40,378 nucleotides of DNA from contig CAYRKW010000026.1 of assembly GCA_964425135.1 (NCBI GenBank), positions 1 through 40,378 on the forward strand. The letters are read 5' to 3'. Both the position numbers and the translations under genes were made by a program. Of the stretch, positions 32,243-40,378 are shown piece after piece; the stretch's first letter is position 1, and the number at the start of each line of letters is the position of its first letter. Origin of the DNA: CAYLLD01 sp964425135. Its GTDB lineage: Bacteria; Pseudomonadota; Alphaproteobacteria; Rhodobacterales; Rhodobacteraceae. Below the pieces are notes generated by a model. It made no database searches. It was not told where the DNA came from and saw nothing but the letters and a program-made list of their open reading frames with translations.

Positions 32243-32879
32243 GCACTTCTGCGACATCTATGATCTAGAACACGCGGTTTATCATGCGGTCAGTGCTACG
32301 GGAAAACCGAGTGTCGCTTTCACCTACGGCCTGGAATGGGCTGTTCAATACGAGCAACAGGAATATTGGCGCGATGATCCGGTCATTCGCGGCGCTTACA
32401 CGTCTTTCGCGCCCCTTGACTGGAAACGGCTCGACTGGACGACCAAGCGCTCTAAGCAATTTCTGGGCGAAGCGATTTCGTCAGGGGTCGGCAATCAGGG
32501 ATATACTGTGCCGATTCGGGCACCAGGCGGACAGTTTGCGGCGTTTTCGGCAAATCACAAATCCAACGATGATCGGTGGAAGATGTTTCGCTCCGACTAT
32601 AAGAGCGATGTGTTGCTGGCGGCGCATTACATCCATCAAAGGGCGATGGATCTTGCATTGACCGATCCGATCCCGCAACTGCCGGATCTGTCGCCGCGCG
32701 AGAAAGACGTGCTGTCGCTTCTGGGTGTGGGAAAGAGCCGTGGTCAGATTGCCGAGCGGCTGCACATCTCGGAGCATACGCTGCGGGTCTATATCGACAC
32801 GGCGCGGCACAAGATGGGTGCGTTGAACACCACCCACGCGGTGGCACTGGCGTTCAAGTCGGGCAAGATCGTTTTGTGA
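32166..32879 (+). CDS. LuxR-family autoinducer-binding transcriptional regulator
   Basis: 237 residues. The N-terminal autoinducer domain retains key LuxR/TraR residues in the right spacing: Trp58, Tyr62, Asp71-Pro72, Trp86 and Gly112. The C-terminal LuxR-type HTH reads LSPREKDVLSLLGVGKSRGQ then IAERLHISEHTLRVYIDTAR. It should bind an acyl-homoserine lactone and control transcription, with the luxI gene 183 bp downstream. ATG 32166 begins MTQKITRFLERVTEV; an in-frame upstream start at 32097 would only extend into the overlapping small ORF. Initiation inside that ORF implies translational coupling. Confidence 0.92.
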   Translation: MTQKITRFLERVTEVDNESQLQTLVEHFCDIYDLEHAVYHAVSATGKPSVAFTYGLEWAVQYEQQEYWRDDPVIRGAYTSFAPLDWKRLDWTTKRSKQFLGEAISSGVGNQGYTVPIRAPGGQFAAFSANHKSNDDRWKMFRSDYKSDVLLAAHYIHQRAMDLALTDPIPQLPDLSPREKDVLSLLGVGKSRGQIAERLHISEHTLRVYIDTARHKMGALNTTHAVALAFKSGKIVL

Positions 32880-33062
32880 GTTTCTTGCGAGATCGGGCAT
32901 TAGCGATTTATTAACGAAAATTTTCAGACACGAGCGCCGACGCGCGCGCGTGACATGAATTTGCGCAGGTTGCTGAAACTTCTCGCCCCTCGCACGTTCG
33001 AACTTTGTTAACCATCGTAAAAATAGACCCCGCCTCCTCAACAAATCACGAGGAGGAAACCC

Positions 33063-33701
33063 ATGATCCGCTATATTTACGCCGAAGAGCTCGACACCCT
33101 GCCCCAGCTCAAACACACCATGTTTGTGGACCGCGCGACCCAATTCAAGACCCGCTTGAAGTGGGACGTGAGCGTCAATGCGACGGGTTATGAGATCGAC
33201 GAATATGACACGCTCAACCCGATGTATGTCATCTGGCAAATGCCCGATGGCACCCACGGCGGGTCGATGCGATTGCTTCCGACGGTCGGCCAGACCATGG
33301 TCAACGATCACTTCACGCATCTGACGAAAGGTGTGCGTATCGAAAGCGCGCTGATCTGGGAGTGCACTCGGTTTTGCATCTCCCCACGCTTTGAAGGGCA
33401 TGAAAAAGAGATCGCAACGGCGCTGCTGTGCGCGGGATGTGAGATCGGACTTGAGTTTGGACTGACCGACAGTGTCGGCGTTTTCGATGCCCGCATGGTG
33501 CGCATTTACCGCCGTATCGGGTGGGAGCCAACGATTTTGGGCACGGGCGGCACGGGTGCAGATAAAACCTCTGTCGGGCTTTGGAAGGTGAGCGAAGAGG
33601 CGCGGGATCGCATGTGCCTGAATGCAGGGATTTCGACCGAAACTCCGTCGGCGTGGTTTGAGGCCTCCTTCCCGACGCACATCCCGGTTCAAGCCGCATA
33701 A
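33063..33701 (+). CDS. Acyl-homoserine-lactone synthase (LuxI family)
   Basis: 212 residues, the usual size. It makes AHL from acyl-ACP and S-adenosylmethionine. All conserved LuxI residues are present: Arg24, Phe28, Trp34, Asp46, Asp49, Arg70, Phe84, Glu100, Arg103 (SALIWECTRF). Start MIRYIYAEELDTLPQLK with a very strong GAGGAGG, spacing 7 nt from the ATG. The upstream region (32880-33062) holds a CtrA half-site TTAACCAT at 33008-33015; I found no clear lux box. It is paired with the preceding luxR. Confidence 0.95.
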   Translation: MIRYIYAEELDTLPQLKHTMFVDRATQFKTRLKWDVSVNATGYEIDEYDTLNPMYVIWQMPDGTHGGSMRLLPTVGQTMVNDHFTHLTKGVRIESALIWECTRFCISPRFEGHEKEIATALLCAGCEIGLEFGLTDSVGVFDARMVRIYRRIGWEPTILGTGGTGADKTSVGLWKVSEEARDRMCLNAGISTETPSAWFEASFPTHIPVQAA

Positions 33702-33740
33702 GGCAATTGGTTTGCGTCTGCGGCGCGCCGTTTCTTACGG

Positions 33741-33790
33741 CAAATAGCGGTGTAAACCTTCGTTAGCAGCGGCGCTTTACACCGCATTTG
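33741..33790. repeat. Large hairpin between luxI and the PrpF-like gene
   Basis: Arms CAAAT(A)GCGGTGTAAA (33741-33756) and TTTACACCGCATTTG (33776-33790) pair over 15 bp with one bulged A, enclosing a 19-nt loop. No U tract, so it is either a transcript-end structure for luxI or an operator/attenuator for the catabolic genes starting 84 bp downstream. Confidence 0.7.
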
Positions 33791-33873
33791 AAATCGCGTT
33801 TACCATGACCCATGGAACGCATCTCGATACCTGACTACTGGTGGAAAACCCTTCGATTTGGCGCGGTGGCGTT

Positions 33874-34959
33874 ATGAGCCAGACCGCCATTCCTTATCTG
33901 TTCATGCGCGGCGGCACGTCGCGTGGTCCTTACTTCAACCGTCACGATTTGCCGGAGGATTTGGAGGATCTGAGCAAGCTGCTCGTCAGTGTTGTCGGGT
34001 CCGGTCATCCGCTCAATATCGACGGGATTGGCGGCGGTGCGGCGGTGACGACCAAGGTCGCGATGCTGTCCCGATCGGACGACGATTGGGCGGATATCGA
34101 TTACTTTTTTGCGCAGGTCTCGGTCGAGGATTGTCTGGTGGACTACAAGCCGACCTGCGGAAATATCCTTTCGGCGGTCGGTCCGGCGGCGCTGGAGATG
34201 GGGCTGGTCGAGGCTGGCGGCGATGAGACAGAGGTGAAAATACGCGCGGTGAACACAGGCGCGCGGATCGTAGCGACGGTACAGACGCCCGATGGTGTGA
34301 ATTATGAGGGCGATGCGCAGGTGGACGGGGTGCCGGGCAGTGCTGCGCCGGTGGCGTTGCAGTTTATGGATACGGTTGGCGGCATTACGGGGGCGATGTT
34401 TCCCACCGGCAAGCCGCTTGATGTGATCGACGGGATCAGCGTGAGCTGCATGGATGTCGCGATGCCGATGGTCATCGCGAAGGCGGTGGATTTCGGGCTG
34501 ACGGGCTATGAAAGCAAGGCGGAGCTTGATGGGAATGCCGCGTTTTTCGCGCAGATGGAGGCGCTGCGCCTCAAGGCGGGCCGCGCGATGGGGATGGGTG
34601 ATGTGCGCACCTCGGTCACCCCCAAATTCGGGCTGCTCGCCCCTGCCCGCGACGGCGGCGCGGTTGCGGCGCGCTATTTCATGCCCTGGCGCACCCATCC
34701 TGCGATGGCAGTGACAGGGGCGCAGTGTTTGGCCGCGTGCTTGCTTGCACCGGGGACGATTGGCGCGGGAATGGCGCCTGCGCCAGCAACCCGTCCTGCG
34801 GTGATGACGCTGGAGCATCCGTCGGGAAAGCTCGATGTTCTGGTCGATCATGAGGTGGATGATACGGGATTGCAGCTTCACAGCGCCGGATTGATCCGCA
34901 CGGCACGAAAGCTCGCGTCGGGAAGCGTTTTTGTGCCCACGTCTGTTTGGGCAGGCTGA
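33874..34959 (+). CDS. PrpF-family isomerase (4-oxalomesaconate tautomerase/aconitate isomerase-like)
   Basis: 361 residues with a DAPF-like fold. The start IPYLFMRGGTSRGPYFNRHD is typical of PrpF/GalD/LigU proteins, which move double bonds in unsaturated tricarboxylates. GIGGGAAVTTKVAMLS near 51-66, PTCGNILSAVGP with catalytic-type Cys95, and GARIVATVQTPDGV follow the family pattern. Start ATG 33874 (MSQTAIPYLF) fits homologues; the extra in-frame codons upstream do not. The exact substrate is unknown. Neighbours (a 2-hydroxyacid dehydrogenase 6 bp downstream and a TcuA-like flavoprotein) suggest a tri- or dicarboxylate route. Confidence 0.87.
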   Translation: MSQTAIPYLFMRGGTSRGPYFNRHDLPEDLEDLSKLLVSVVGSGHPLNIDGIGGGAAVTTKVAMLSRSDDDWADIDYFFAQVSVEDCLVDYKPTCGNILSAVGPAALEMGLVEAGGDETEVKIRAVNTGARIVATVQTPDGVNYEGDAQVDGVPGSAAPVALQFMDTVGGITGAMFPTGKPLDVIDGISVSCMDVAMPMVIAKAVDFGLTGYESKAELDGNAAFFAQMEALRLKAGRAMGMGDVRTSVTPKFGLLAPARDGGAVAARYFMPWRTHPAMAVTGAQCLAACLLAPGTIGAGMAPAPATRPAVMTLEHPSGKLDVLVDHEVDDTGLQLHSAGLIRTARKLASGSVFVPTSVWAG

Positions 34960-34965
34960 GCATCC

Positions 34966-35934
34966 ATGAAAGTTCACATCCTCGACGATTGGTTCGATAC
35001 GCTGCGCGGGTTGCCGTGCTTTGAAAAGCTGACGGCGCATGATGTCACCGTTTGGACGGATCATGAGCCTGATCCAGAGCGGCTGGCCAAGCGTGTGGGC
35101 GATGCGGAGTGTCTGGTTCTCTTTCGCGAGCGCACGCCAGTGTCGCGGGATCTTTTATCTCGCTTGCCGAAGTTGAAGCTGATCTCCCAGCGTAGCGTGT
35201 ATCCACATGTCGACGTGGCGGCCTGCACAGATCACGGCGTTATGCTGTCATCGAACATGCACGCGGGCACTCCGTCTTATGCCGCCGCAGAGCATACTTT
35301 GGCGCTGATCCTTGCCAGCTATCGCCAGATCCCCGAGCAGGTTCAATCGATGAAATCCGGCAACTGGCAGAGCGGTGTTGGACGCACGCTTCGGGGGCGG
35401 ACGCTGGGGCTATACGGTTTTGGCCGCATTGCAGGGGCGGTGGAGACTTATGCCAAGGCCATGGGGCTAAATGTTCAGTATTGGGCCTCCGATGCCGGTC
35501 GCGCGCGCGCGATGGCGGCGGGGGCGCGGGTTGCACAGGATCGGGCGTCGTTTTTCGCATCGTCCGATATCGTCAGCCTGCATGTCCGGCTCAAACCCAC
35601 AACGCATGGGATCGTTACGGCAGATGATCTGGCGACGATGCGCCCGCGGTCCCTGCTGGTGAACACCTCGCGCTCCGGTCTGATTGCGCCCGGTGTGCTG
35701 GAGGCGGAGATCGCCAAAGACCGCATCCATGCGGCTGTTGATGTGTTCGATCACGAGCCGATGACGGATACCAATAACATCCTTTTGACCCATCCTAACG
35801 TGCTGGCCACACCGCATATCGGGTATGTCACCGAAGATGAGTTTGATCTTCAGTTTTCCGACATTTTCGATCAGGTGAATGCCTATGCGGACGGCACTCC
35901 GATCCACGTTATAAATCCCGAAGTCGCCCCGTAG
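34966..35934 (+). CDS. D-isomer-specific 2-hydroxyacid dehydrogenase
   Basis: 322 residues. NAD(P)-dependent oxidation of a 2-hydroxyacid or reduction of a 2-oxoacid. The Rossmann motif GLYGFGRIAGAVE (GxGxxA about 148-160) is followed by the catalytic set Arg236 (NTSRSGLI), Glu264 (DHEP) and His284 (ATPHIGY), which is complete. The N-terminal substrate domain starts MKVHILDDWFDTLRGLPCF. It lies 6 bp after the PrpF-like gene, with the TcuA-like gene 23 bp after it, so they are probably one operon. The substrate cannot be read from sequence. Confidence 0.9.
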   Translation: MKVHILDDWFDTLRGLPCFEKLTAHDVTVWTDHEPDPERLAKRVGDAECLVLFRERTPVSRDLLSRLPKLKLISQRSVYPHVDVAACTDHGVMLSSNMHAGTPSYAAAEHTLALILASYRQIPEQVQSMKSGNWQSGVGRTLRGRTLGLYGFGRIAGAVETYAKAMGLNVQYWASDAGRARAMAAGARVAQDRASFFASSDIVSLHVRLKPTTHGIVTADDLATMRPRSLLVNTSRSGLIAPGVLEAEIAKDRIHAAVDVFDHEPMTDTNNILLTHPNVLATPHIGYVTEDEFDLQFSDIFDQVNAYADGTPIHVINPEVAP

Positions 35935-35957
35935 CGCCAATCAGAATTGAGAATATC

Positions 35958-37427
35958 ATGCCAAAGGTCATCGTCGTTGGATCAGGTAACGCTGCGCTTT
36001 GTGCGGGTATTGCTGCTCTGGAGCGGGGCGCGGATGTGTTGATGCTGGAAAAGGCAGATGAGGCTTTGGCAGGAGGCAACACGAAGTACACCGCCGGTGC
36101 GATGCGCTTTGCGTTTGAGGGCGGTGATGCGCTGGCGCCGCTGATTGCTGACCCGGATGATCCTCGCCTGACGCGCACGGATTTTGGCAGCTACACGACC
36201 GAGAATTTTGCAGCGGATTTGCTGGGGTTCAATGATGGACGCCCGCTGAGCGCCGAGCAAACCGCGCTGGTTGAGAACTCCTATGAGACGCTCAACTGGC
36301 TCTCGTCGCATAACGTGAAGTTTGAGCCGATTTATTCGCGGCAAAGTTTTGAGAAAGATGGCCGGATTGTCTTCTGGGGCGGTCTGGCGCTGGCGGCGTT
36401 CAATGAGGGCGTTGGTCTGTTTGATCAGGAACTGGCGGCGTTCAAGCGGCTGGGGGGGCGAATTCGCTACAACGCTGGCGTAACGGGGCTGGTGGGCGAG
36501 GATCGCGTCACCGGCGTGATGGTCGCAGATGAGCACATCGACGCAGATGCGGTTGTTCTGGCCTGCGGCGGTTTTGAGTCTGACCCTGATCTGCGCGCCA
36601 AGCACATCGGGCCAAACTGGGACAAAGCCAAGGTGCGCGGGACGCCCCATAACACTGGCGACGGCATTCGCATGGCGCAGGCGCTTGGGGCTGCGTCCTA
36701 CGGGCTTTACGGCGGTTGTCATGCAACGCCGATGGATCTGCATATGGCAAATTATGGGAACCTCGATATTCCGCCCGGCCAGCGAAAGAACTACCGGAAA
36801 ATCTGCTATTTTCTGGGGCTGATGCTCAATGCGAACGGCGCGCGGTTTGTCGATGAGGGGATCAATTTCCGCAACTACACATATGCACAGTTCGGCAAGG
36901 CCATCATGGAGCAGCCGGAGCATCGCGCGTGGCAGGTGTTCGATGCCAAGGTGTACGATTTGCTCTATGGGGAATACACGTTCGAGGATGCGCATTTTGT
37001 TGAGGCAGACACGCTGGAGGGATTGATCGCGCAGATGGATCTCGATCAGGCCGCTGCGACGCAAACGCTCGCTGACTATAACGCAGCGGTGGATGAGGGC
37101 GTGGCGTTTGATCCAACGGCGCTTGACGGAAAGCGCACCCATGGGCTGGCGCTGGAGAAAAGCAACTGGGCGCAGAAGATCGACACGCCACCCTATCGCG
37201 CATATCCAGTGACGGGCGGGATTACGTTTACTTATGGCGGGCTGAAGGTCGATGAGCGCGGCGCTGTGATGCGTGAGGATGGGGGCGCAATTGATGGGCT
37301 TTATGCTTGCGGGGAGTTGGTTGGCGGTGTGTTTTTCAACGGCTATCCGGGCGGGTCTGGTTTGACGTCAGGGGCTGTGTTCGGACGGCGCGCCGGGTAC
37401 GGCGCTGCGTCGGCTATTCAAGTTTAA
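35958..37427 (+). CDS. FAD-dependent tricarballylate dehydrogenase-like flavoprotein (TcuA-like)
   Basis: 489 residues of the fumarate reductase/succinate dehydrogenase flavoprotein superfamily. FAD-binding VVGSGNAALCAGIAALERGA is at residues 5-24, followed by EKADEALAGGNTKYTAGAMR (the family's GGNT motif about 45-55), a large substrate domain, and a C-terminal GLYACGELVGGVFFNGYPGG then SGLTSGAVFGR. This pattern matches TcuA, which oxidises tricarballylate to cis-aconitate; a sister function on another polycarboxylate is equally possible. No TcuB electron-transfer partner or TcuC transporter is visible. It overlaps the 3' end of the convergent phosphatase gene by 14 bp. Confidence 0.85.
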   Translation: MPKVIVVGSGNAALCAGIAALERGADVLMLEKADEALAGGNTKYTAGAMRFAFEGGDALAPLIADPDDPRLTRTDFGSYTTENFAADLLGFNDGRPLSAEQTALVENSYETLNWLSSHNVKFEPIYSRQSFEKDGRIVFWGGLALAAFNEGVGLFDQELAAFKRLGGRIRYNAGVTGLVGEDRVTGVMVADEHIDADAVVLACGGFESDPDLRAKHIGPNWDKAKVRGTPHNTGDGIRMAQALGAASYGLYGGCHATPMDLHMANYGNLDIPPGQRKNYRKICYFLGLMLNANGARFVDEGINFRNYTYAQFGKAIMEQPEHRAWQVFDAKVYDLLYGEYTFEDAHFVEADTLEGLIAQMDLDQAAATQTLADYNAAVDEGVAFDPTALDGKRTHGLALEKSNWAQKIDTPPYRAYPVTGGITFTYGGLKVDERGAVMREDGGAIDGLYACGELVGGVFFNGYPGGSGLTSGAVFGRRAGYGAASAIQV

Positions 37428-38325
37428 GATCGACGATGACAGGATAATGGTCAGTCGGCCACTCGCCTGCGAATTGCTTGCGCAGGACCACCGGCGCCCC
37501 CGCGGTCTGCACTGCGCCTGCAAAGCCAATGTGATCAATCGCGCCAAAGAGATTGATGCCGCGATTAAAATGATAGGTTGCGCCATCGACCGGCACGAAG
37601 TCTATGCCGACCTGTTCGAGAATTTCCAACTCGCGGCTGCCCCGTCGCCCGTTCAGATCACCGACGACAAAGACCCGCTCTCCCGCCTCGATCCAAGGCT
37701 TGATGCGTTGCGCCACGAGATCCATCGATTGCAACCTGTTGGAGCGGCTGGAAAAATCCGTATGCACATTCACGACGCGAAAATCGGCACCGCTGGGGCG
37801 ATCGGTGAATTGCGCCCAGGAGGCGAAGGCCGGGAAGGAGCCGTTGAAAGTGCGTGAGTAGATGACGTCAGGTGTGTCCGAGAAAAAGAACCAGCCTTGA
37901 TCGCGCAACTCCAGTCGTGCGGTTTTGTAGAGGATCGGTTGGGTTGAGGGAAACACGGCCGGATCGCCAGAGGCGGCGGCGGAATAGTCCCGATTATTCT
38001 GCAACAGCCAATCGAGCGTCAGATTCTCACGATTGCCGGAGCCACGCGCGAAACTCTCCATCTCCTGAAACGCGATAAAATCCGCGTCTATTTCCTTGAA
38101 TGCCAGATCAAGCGGTGTTTTGCGCCGCTCCCAGTCCCCACGCGACCAAGCGCCCTCTTCGCGCTCCAAAATGATATAATGGACATTGTAAGTCGCCGCG
38201 CGAAGGATGCCCTGCCCGCTCGACGACAGCTCTTGCGATCCGGAATTTCGGATGATCTGCGTGCAGGCCACGGCTGTGCCAAGCAAGGCAAGAGCGAAAA
38301 CTATCTTGATCAGTGTGGCGACCAT
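37414..38325 (-). CDS. Endonuclease/exonuclease/phosphatase-family lipoprotein
   Basis: 303 residues from ATG 38325 with TTAGGAG 9 nt upstream. The N-terminus MVATLIKIVFALALLGTAVA then CTQ is a lipoprotein signal (lipobox AVAC). The EEP fold follows with its motifs: RAATYNVHYI, DFIAFQEMESF (metal Glu), VVNVHTDFSS, VVGDLNGRRG (metal Asp/Asn), and a C-terminal GEWPTDHYPVIVDL (His/Asp pair). As a cell-envelope enzyme it likely acts on a phosphodiester or phosphate outside the cytoplasm; DNA, lipid and sugar phosphates are all possible. It is antisense to the surrounding catabolic genes. Confidence 0.88.
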   Translation of the reverse strand: MVATLIKIVFALALLGTAVACTQIIRNSGSQELSSSGQGILRAATYNVHYIILEREEGAWSRGDWERRKTPLDLAFKEIDADFIAFQEMESFARGSGNRENLTLDWLLQNNRDYSAAASGDPAVFPSTQPILYKTARLELRDQGWFFFSDTPDVIYSRTFNGSFPAFASWAQFTDRPSGADFRVVNVHTDFSSRSNRLQSMDLVAQRIKPWIEAGERVFVVGDLNGRRGSRELEILEQVGIDFVPVDGATYHFNRGINLFGAIDHIGFAGAVQTAGAPVVLRKQFAGEWPTDHYPVIVDLKLE

Positions 38326-38508
38326 CTGCGCAGCTCCTAACGGCACCACTGTGGAGCGCTACCGGCGTTATTTCAATAGAATTGCGCGGCGCGTCGGGCG
38401 GCGCGTCGGGCGGACGGTGGAGTTGGAATTGAGGCTTTCCCGGATCACAAGATAATGTATACGTCATTTTCAGCATTCACGAATGCGCCTTGCATCCATG
38501 AGGGCCCC

Positions 38509-39603
38509 ATGTCGACAAACTTCGAAATCGCACTCTTTGAAGGAGACGGAATTGGGCCGGAGATAACTGCGCCTACCGTTGAGATCTTGCAAAGCCTTGC
38601 GGATGCCGCTCCGGATTACGATCTTTCCTTTGTCAGCTTGCCAGCGGGCGCGCAGCATTACGCAAAGACGGGGCAAAGCCTTCCGGCAGCGTCGCTTGAG
38701 GCCGCGCGAGCAGCCGATGCGATCTTGCTGTCGGCGATGGGCTCGCCGGATATTCGCTATCCGGATGGAACGGAAATCACACCTCAGATTGAGCTGCGCA
38801 AACTGCTCAATCTCTTTGCGGGCGTGCGCCCTGTGCGGGTTGCAGATGGCGGGGTAACGCCGCTCAAAATGCCGCCCGGTGCGTCGATTGATTTTGTGCT
38901 GGTACGCGAGAGCACCGAGGGGCTGTTCTTCACGCAAGGCTGCGGCGAGGTGCGCGAGAACGAAGCGCGCGAGACGCTCCGGATCACCCGCGATGTGTCG
39001 GAGAAATTGTTCGAGTTTACCTTCAATTTGGCACGCACGCGCAAGAAGCTGGGGCAAGGTCGCGGTGACGTTGTGTGTGTTGATAAAGCCAATGTGTTCC
39101 GTGCTTTTGCGTTTTTCCGCGAGATATTTGACGGCACCGCCGCACGTCATCCGGACCTGAGCGCCCGGCATTGCTATGTGGATGCGGCGGCGCTTTGGTT
39201 GGTGCAAAAGCCGTGGGATCTGGACGTTTTGGTCACGGAGAACATGTTTGGGGACATCCTCTCGGATCTGGGCGCGGGTTTGATGGGTGGTCTGGGCGTG
39301 GCACCATCCGCTGATATCGGCGCGGATCACGCTGTGTTCCAGCCCTGCCATGGCTCGGCCCCTGATATCGCCGGAAAAGGCAAGGCCAATCCTTACGCGA
39401 TGATCTTGTCGGGCGCGATGATGCTCGACTGGTTGGGTCTCAAGCACGATATTCCGTCCATGAGCGATGATGCGGAGCGGCTGCGTCTGGCGATTGATGG
39501 ACGGTTGATATCGGGCAAAAACCTGACCGCTGATCTGGGCGGCACCTCAAGCACCCGCGAGGCGGCGCTCGCAATCGCTGCGGATTTGCGTGGTGTTTCG
39601 TGA
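38509..39603 (+). CDS. Isocitrate/isopropylmalate dehydrogenase-family enzyme
   Basis: 364 residues from ATG 38509; GAGGG lies 6 nt upstream. The decarboxylating beta-hydroxyacid dehydrogenase fold shows FEGDGIGPEI at the start, RESTEGLFF near 140, catalytic VDKANVF near 198, TENMFGDILSDL near 245, and HGSAPDIAGKGKANP. The substrate segment is RESTEG, not the RELTGG of LeuB, so its normal job is probably not leucine synthesis; isocitrate-, tartrate- or homoisocitrate-like substrates are more likely. It is coupled to the following oxidoreductase by a 4-bp GTGA overlap. Confidence 0.87.
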   Translation: MSTNFEIALFEGDGIGPEITAPTVEILQSLADAAPDYDLSFVSLPAGAQHYAKTGQSLPAASLEAARAADAILLSAMGSPDIRYPDGTEITPQIELRKLLNLFAGVRPVRVADGGVTPLKMPPGASIDFVLVRESTEGLFFTQGCGEVRENEARETLRITRDVSEKLFEFTFNLARTRKKLGQGRGDVVCVDKANVFRAFAFFREIFDGTAARHPDLSARHCYVDAAALWLVQKPWDLDVLVTENMFGDILSDLGAGLMGGLGVAPSADIGADHAVFQPCHGSAPDIAGKGKANPYAMILSGAMMLDWLGLKHDIPSMSDDAERLRLAIDGRLISGKNLTADLGGTSSTREAALAIAADLRGVS

Positions 39604-40378
39604 TTAAAGTCGCCTGCATTGGCGCGGGGTATTTTTCGCGGTTTCATTTCGACGGCTGGTCGCGTTTGGACGATGCCTCGCTCATCGGTGTCACCGACCG
39701 CGACCGTGCCAAGGCAGAGGCGACGGGATTGCCGGTGTTTGACGATCTGCCTCAGATGCTGGAGCGGGCGAAGCCGGATATTCTGGATATCATCGTCTCC
39801 CCCGAAGGCCACGCAGATGCCATTCGACAGGCGATTGCGCATGGGGTTGAAACGGTGATCTGCCAAAAACCGTTTTGCACGTCGCTGGAGGAGGCTCAGA
39901 CGATGACGCAGGCCGCTGATGACGCGGGCATGCGATTGATTATCCACGAAAATTTCCGCTTTCAACCCTGGTATCGCGTCATCCGCCAAGCGATGAACGA
40001 CGGCGCGATTGGTCGCCCCTTGCAAGCGACGTTTCGGTTGCGTCCGGGGGATGGGCAAGGCGCGGATGCATATCTCGACCGGCAGCCGTATTTCAGAGAG
40101 ATGGAGCGGTTCTTGATCCGGGAAACAGGCGTGCATTTTGTTGATACATTCCGTTTTCTCTTTGGCAATCCGTCGTCTGTCTATGCCGATCTGCGCCGTG
40201 TGAATGAGGTCATTTCGGGCGAGGATGCGGGTGTGGTTGTCATGGAGCATGCGACAGGGGTTCGGTCCATTCTGGACGCAAATCGCAACTTGGATCACGC
40301 AGCAGAAAACACGCGCTGCACGATGGGAGAGGGTTTGTTTGAAGGAAGCGGCGGAACCCTGACTTTGGGCGGTGATGG
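39600..40378 (+). CDS. Gfo/Idh/MocA family oxidoreductase (3' end cut by window)
   Basis: At least 259 residues, no stop before the window end. GTG 39600 overlaps the preceding TGA (GTGA). The N-terminal Rossmann domain begins MIKVACIGAGYFSRFHFDGW; DIIVSPEGHADAI and VICQKPFCTSLEEAQ supply the usual (E)KP catalytic-lysine region, with Gln in place of Glu (CQKP). HENFRFQPWYRVIRQAM is typical of the family, followed by the C-terminal sheet domain with ETGVHFVDTFRFLFG. It probably oxidises or reduces a sugar or polyol-like hydroxyl using NAD(P). The substrate is unknown. Confidence 0.88.
   Translation, partial: MIKVACIGAGYFSRFHFDGWSRLDDASLIGVTDRDRAKAEATGLPVFDDLPQMLERAKPDILDIIVSPEGHADAIRQAIAHGVETVICQKPFCTSLEEAQTMTQAADDAGMRLIIHENFRFQPWYRVIRQAMNDGAIGRPLQATFRLRPGDGQGADAYLDRQPYFREMERFLIRETGVHFVDTFRFLFGNPSSVYADLRRVNEVISGEDAGVVVMEHATGVRSILDANRNLDHAAENTRCTMGEGLFEGSGGTLTLGGD

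Noticed and set aside
32880..33062. lux box upstream of luxI
   Set aside because: No convincing 18-20 bp palindrome of lux-box type at a usable distance; the TTCGAA at 33000 is too short.
38509..39603. leuB (3-isopropylmalate dehydrogenase of leucine synthesis)
   Set aside because: The substrate motif is RESTEG, not RELTGG, and no leuCD genes are adjacent.

Overview
The window looks like a chromosomal segment of a marine Rhodobacterales alphaproteobacterium (Roseobacter group). The support is the combined gene set: both signature enzymes of the ethylmalonyl-CoA pathway (crotonyl-CoA carboxylase/reductase and ethylmalonyl-CoA mutase), an sdhCDAB operon with two small lipoprotein genes between sdhA and sdhB, an intracellular PHB depolymerase, IalB-like and YjbH/YjbF envelope proteins, a LuxR/LuxI pair and CtrA-type promoter sites. 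I cannot name the genus. I see no transposase, integrase, prophage or CRISPR array. Two runs of exactly 100 N (6355-6454 and 17430-17529) are scaffold gaps of unknown true size.

Layout. 1-3400: tRNA-Ala(GGC), a zinc-ribbon-like TIGR02300 protein, phaZ, a YgjP-type metallopeptidase and a GntR/FCD regulator preceded by a perfect operator-like palindrome. 3500-8900: envelope block, with yjbH-yjbF, a small secreted YjbE-like protein, and two L,D-transpeptidases flanking a CAP-domain lipoprotein. 9000-12700: a REP-like element, rlmN, an IalB protein, an ECF sigma factor without a visible anti-sigma gene, and a type-II asparaginase. 12800-18400: surface block, with a TadG-like von Willebrand protein convergent to a very large repeat protein (NEG triplets, SdrD-B repeats, a cadherin-like domain, a thioester-like C-terminus) that follows a 2OG-Fe(II) oxygenase gene on the same strand. 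18700-22950: sdhC-sdhD-sdhA-two lipoproteins-sdhB. 23300-31800: an Asp-box propeller protein, deoD, ecm, a membrane patatin and ccr. 31970-33700: quorum sensing (small conserved ORF, luxR, luxI) behind a perfect CtrA-type site. 33740-40378: a cluster of PrpF-like isomerase, 2-hydroxyacid dehydrogenase, TcuA-like flavoprotein, isocitrate/isopropylmalate-type dehydrogenase and a Gfo/Idh/MocA oxidoreductase cut by the window end, with an antisense EEP-phosphatase lipoprotein inside.

How it fits together. phaZ releases 3-hydroxybutyrate from storage polymer; ccr and ecm carry acetyl-CoA-derived carbon through the ethylmalonyl-CoA pathway toward succinate, and Sdh oxidises succinate in the TCA cycle. 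The octamer GTGATCAC occurs as a pair immediately upstream of the GntR gene and as a second pair upstream of sdhC, so that regulator probably controls both itself and succinate oxidation.

Most interesting candidates: (i) the 2OG-oxygenase plus thioester/collagen-like/SdrD-B surface protein, which may be a hydroxylated, covalently binding adhesin in a Gram-negative; (ii) the GTGATCAC regulon; (iii) a CtrA-controlled quorum-sensing cassette with an overlapping small ORF; (iv) an uncharacterised tricarboxylate-type catabolic cluster.
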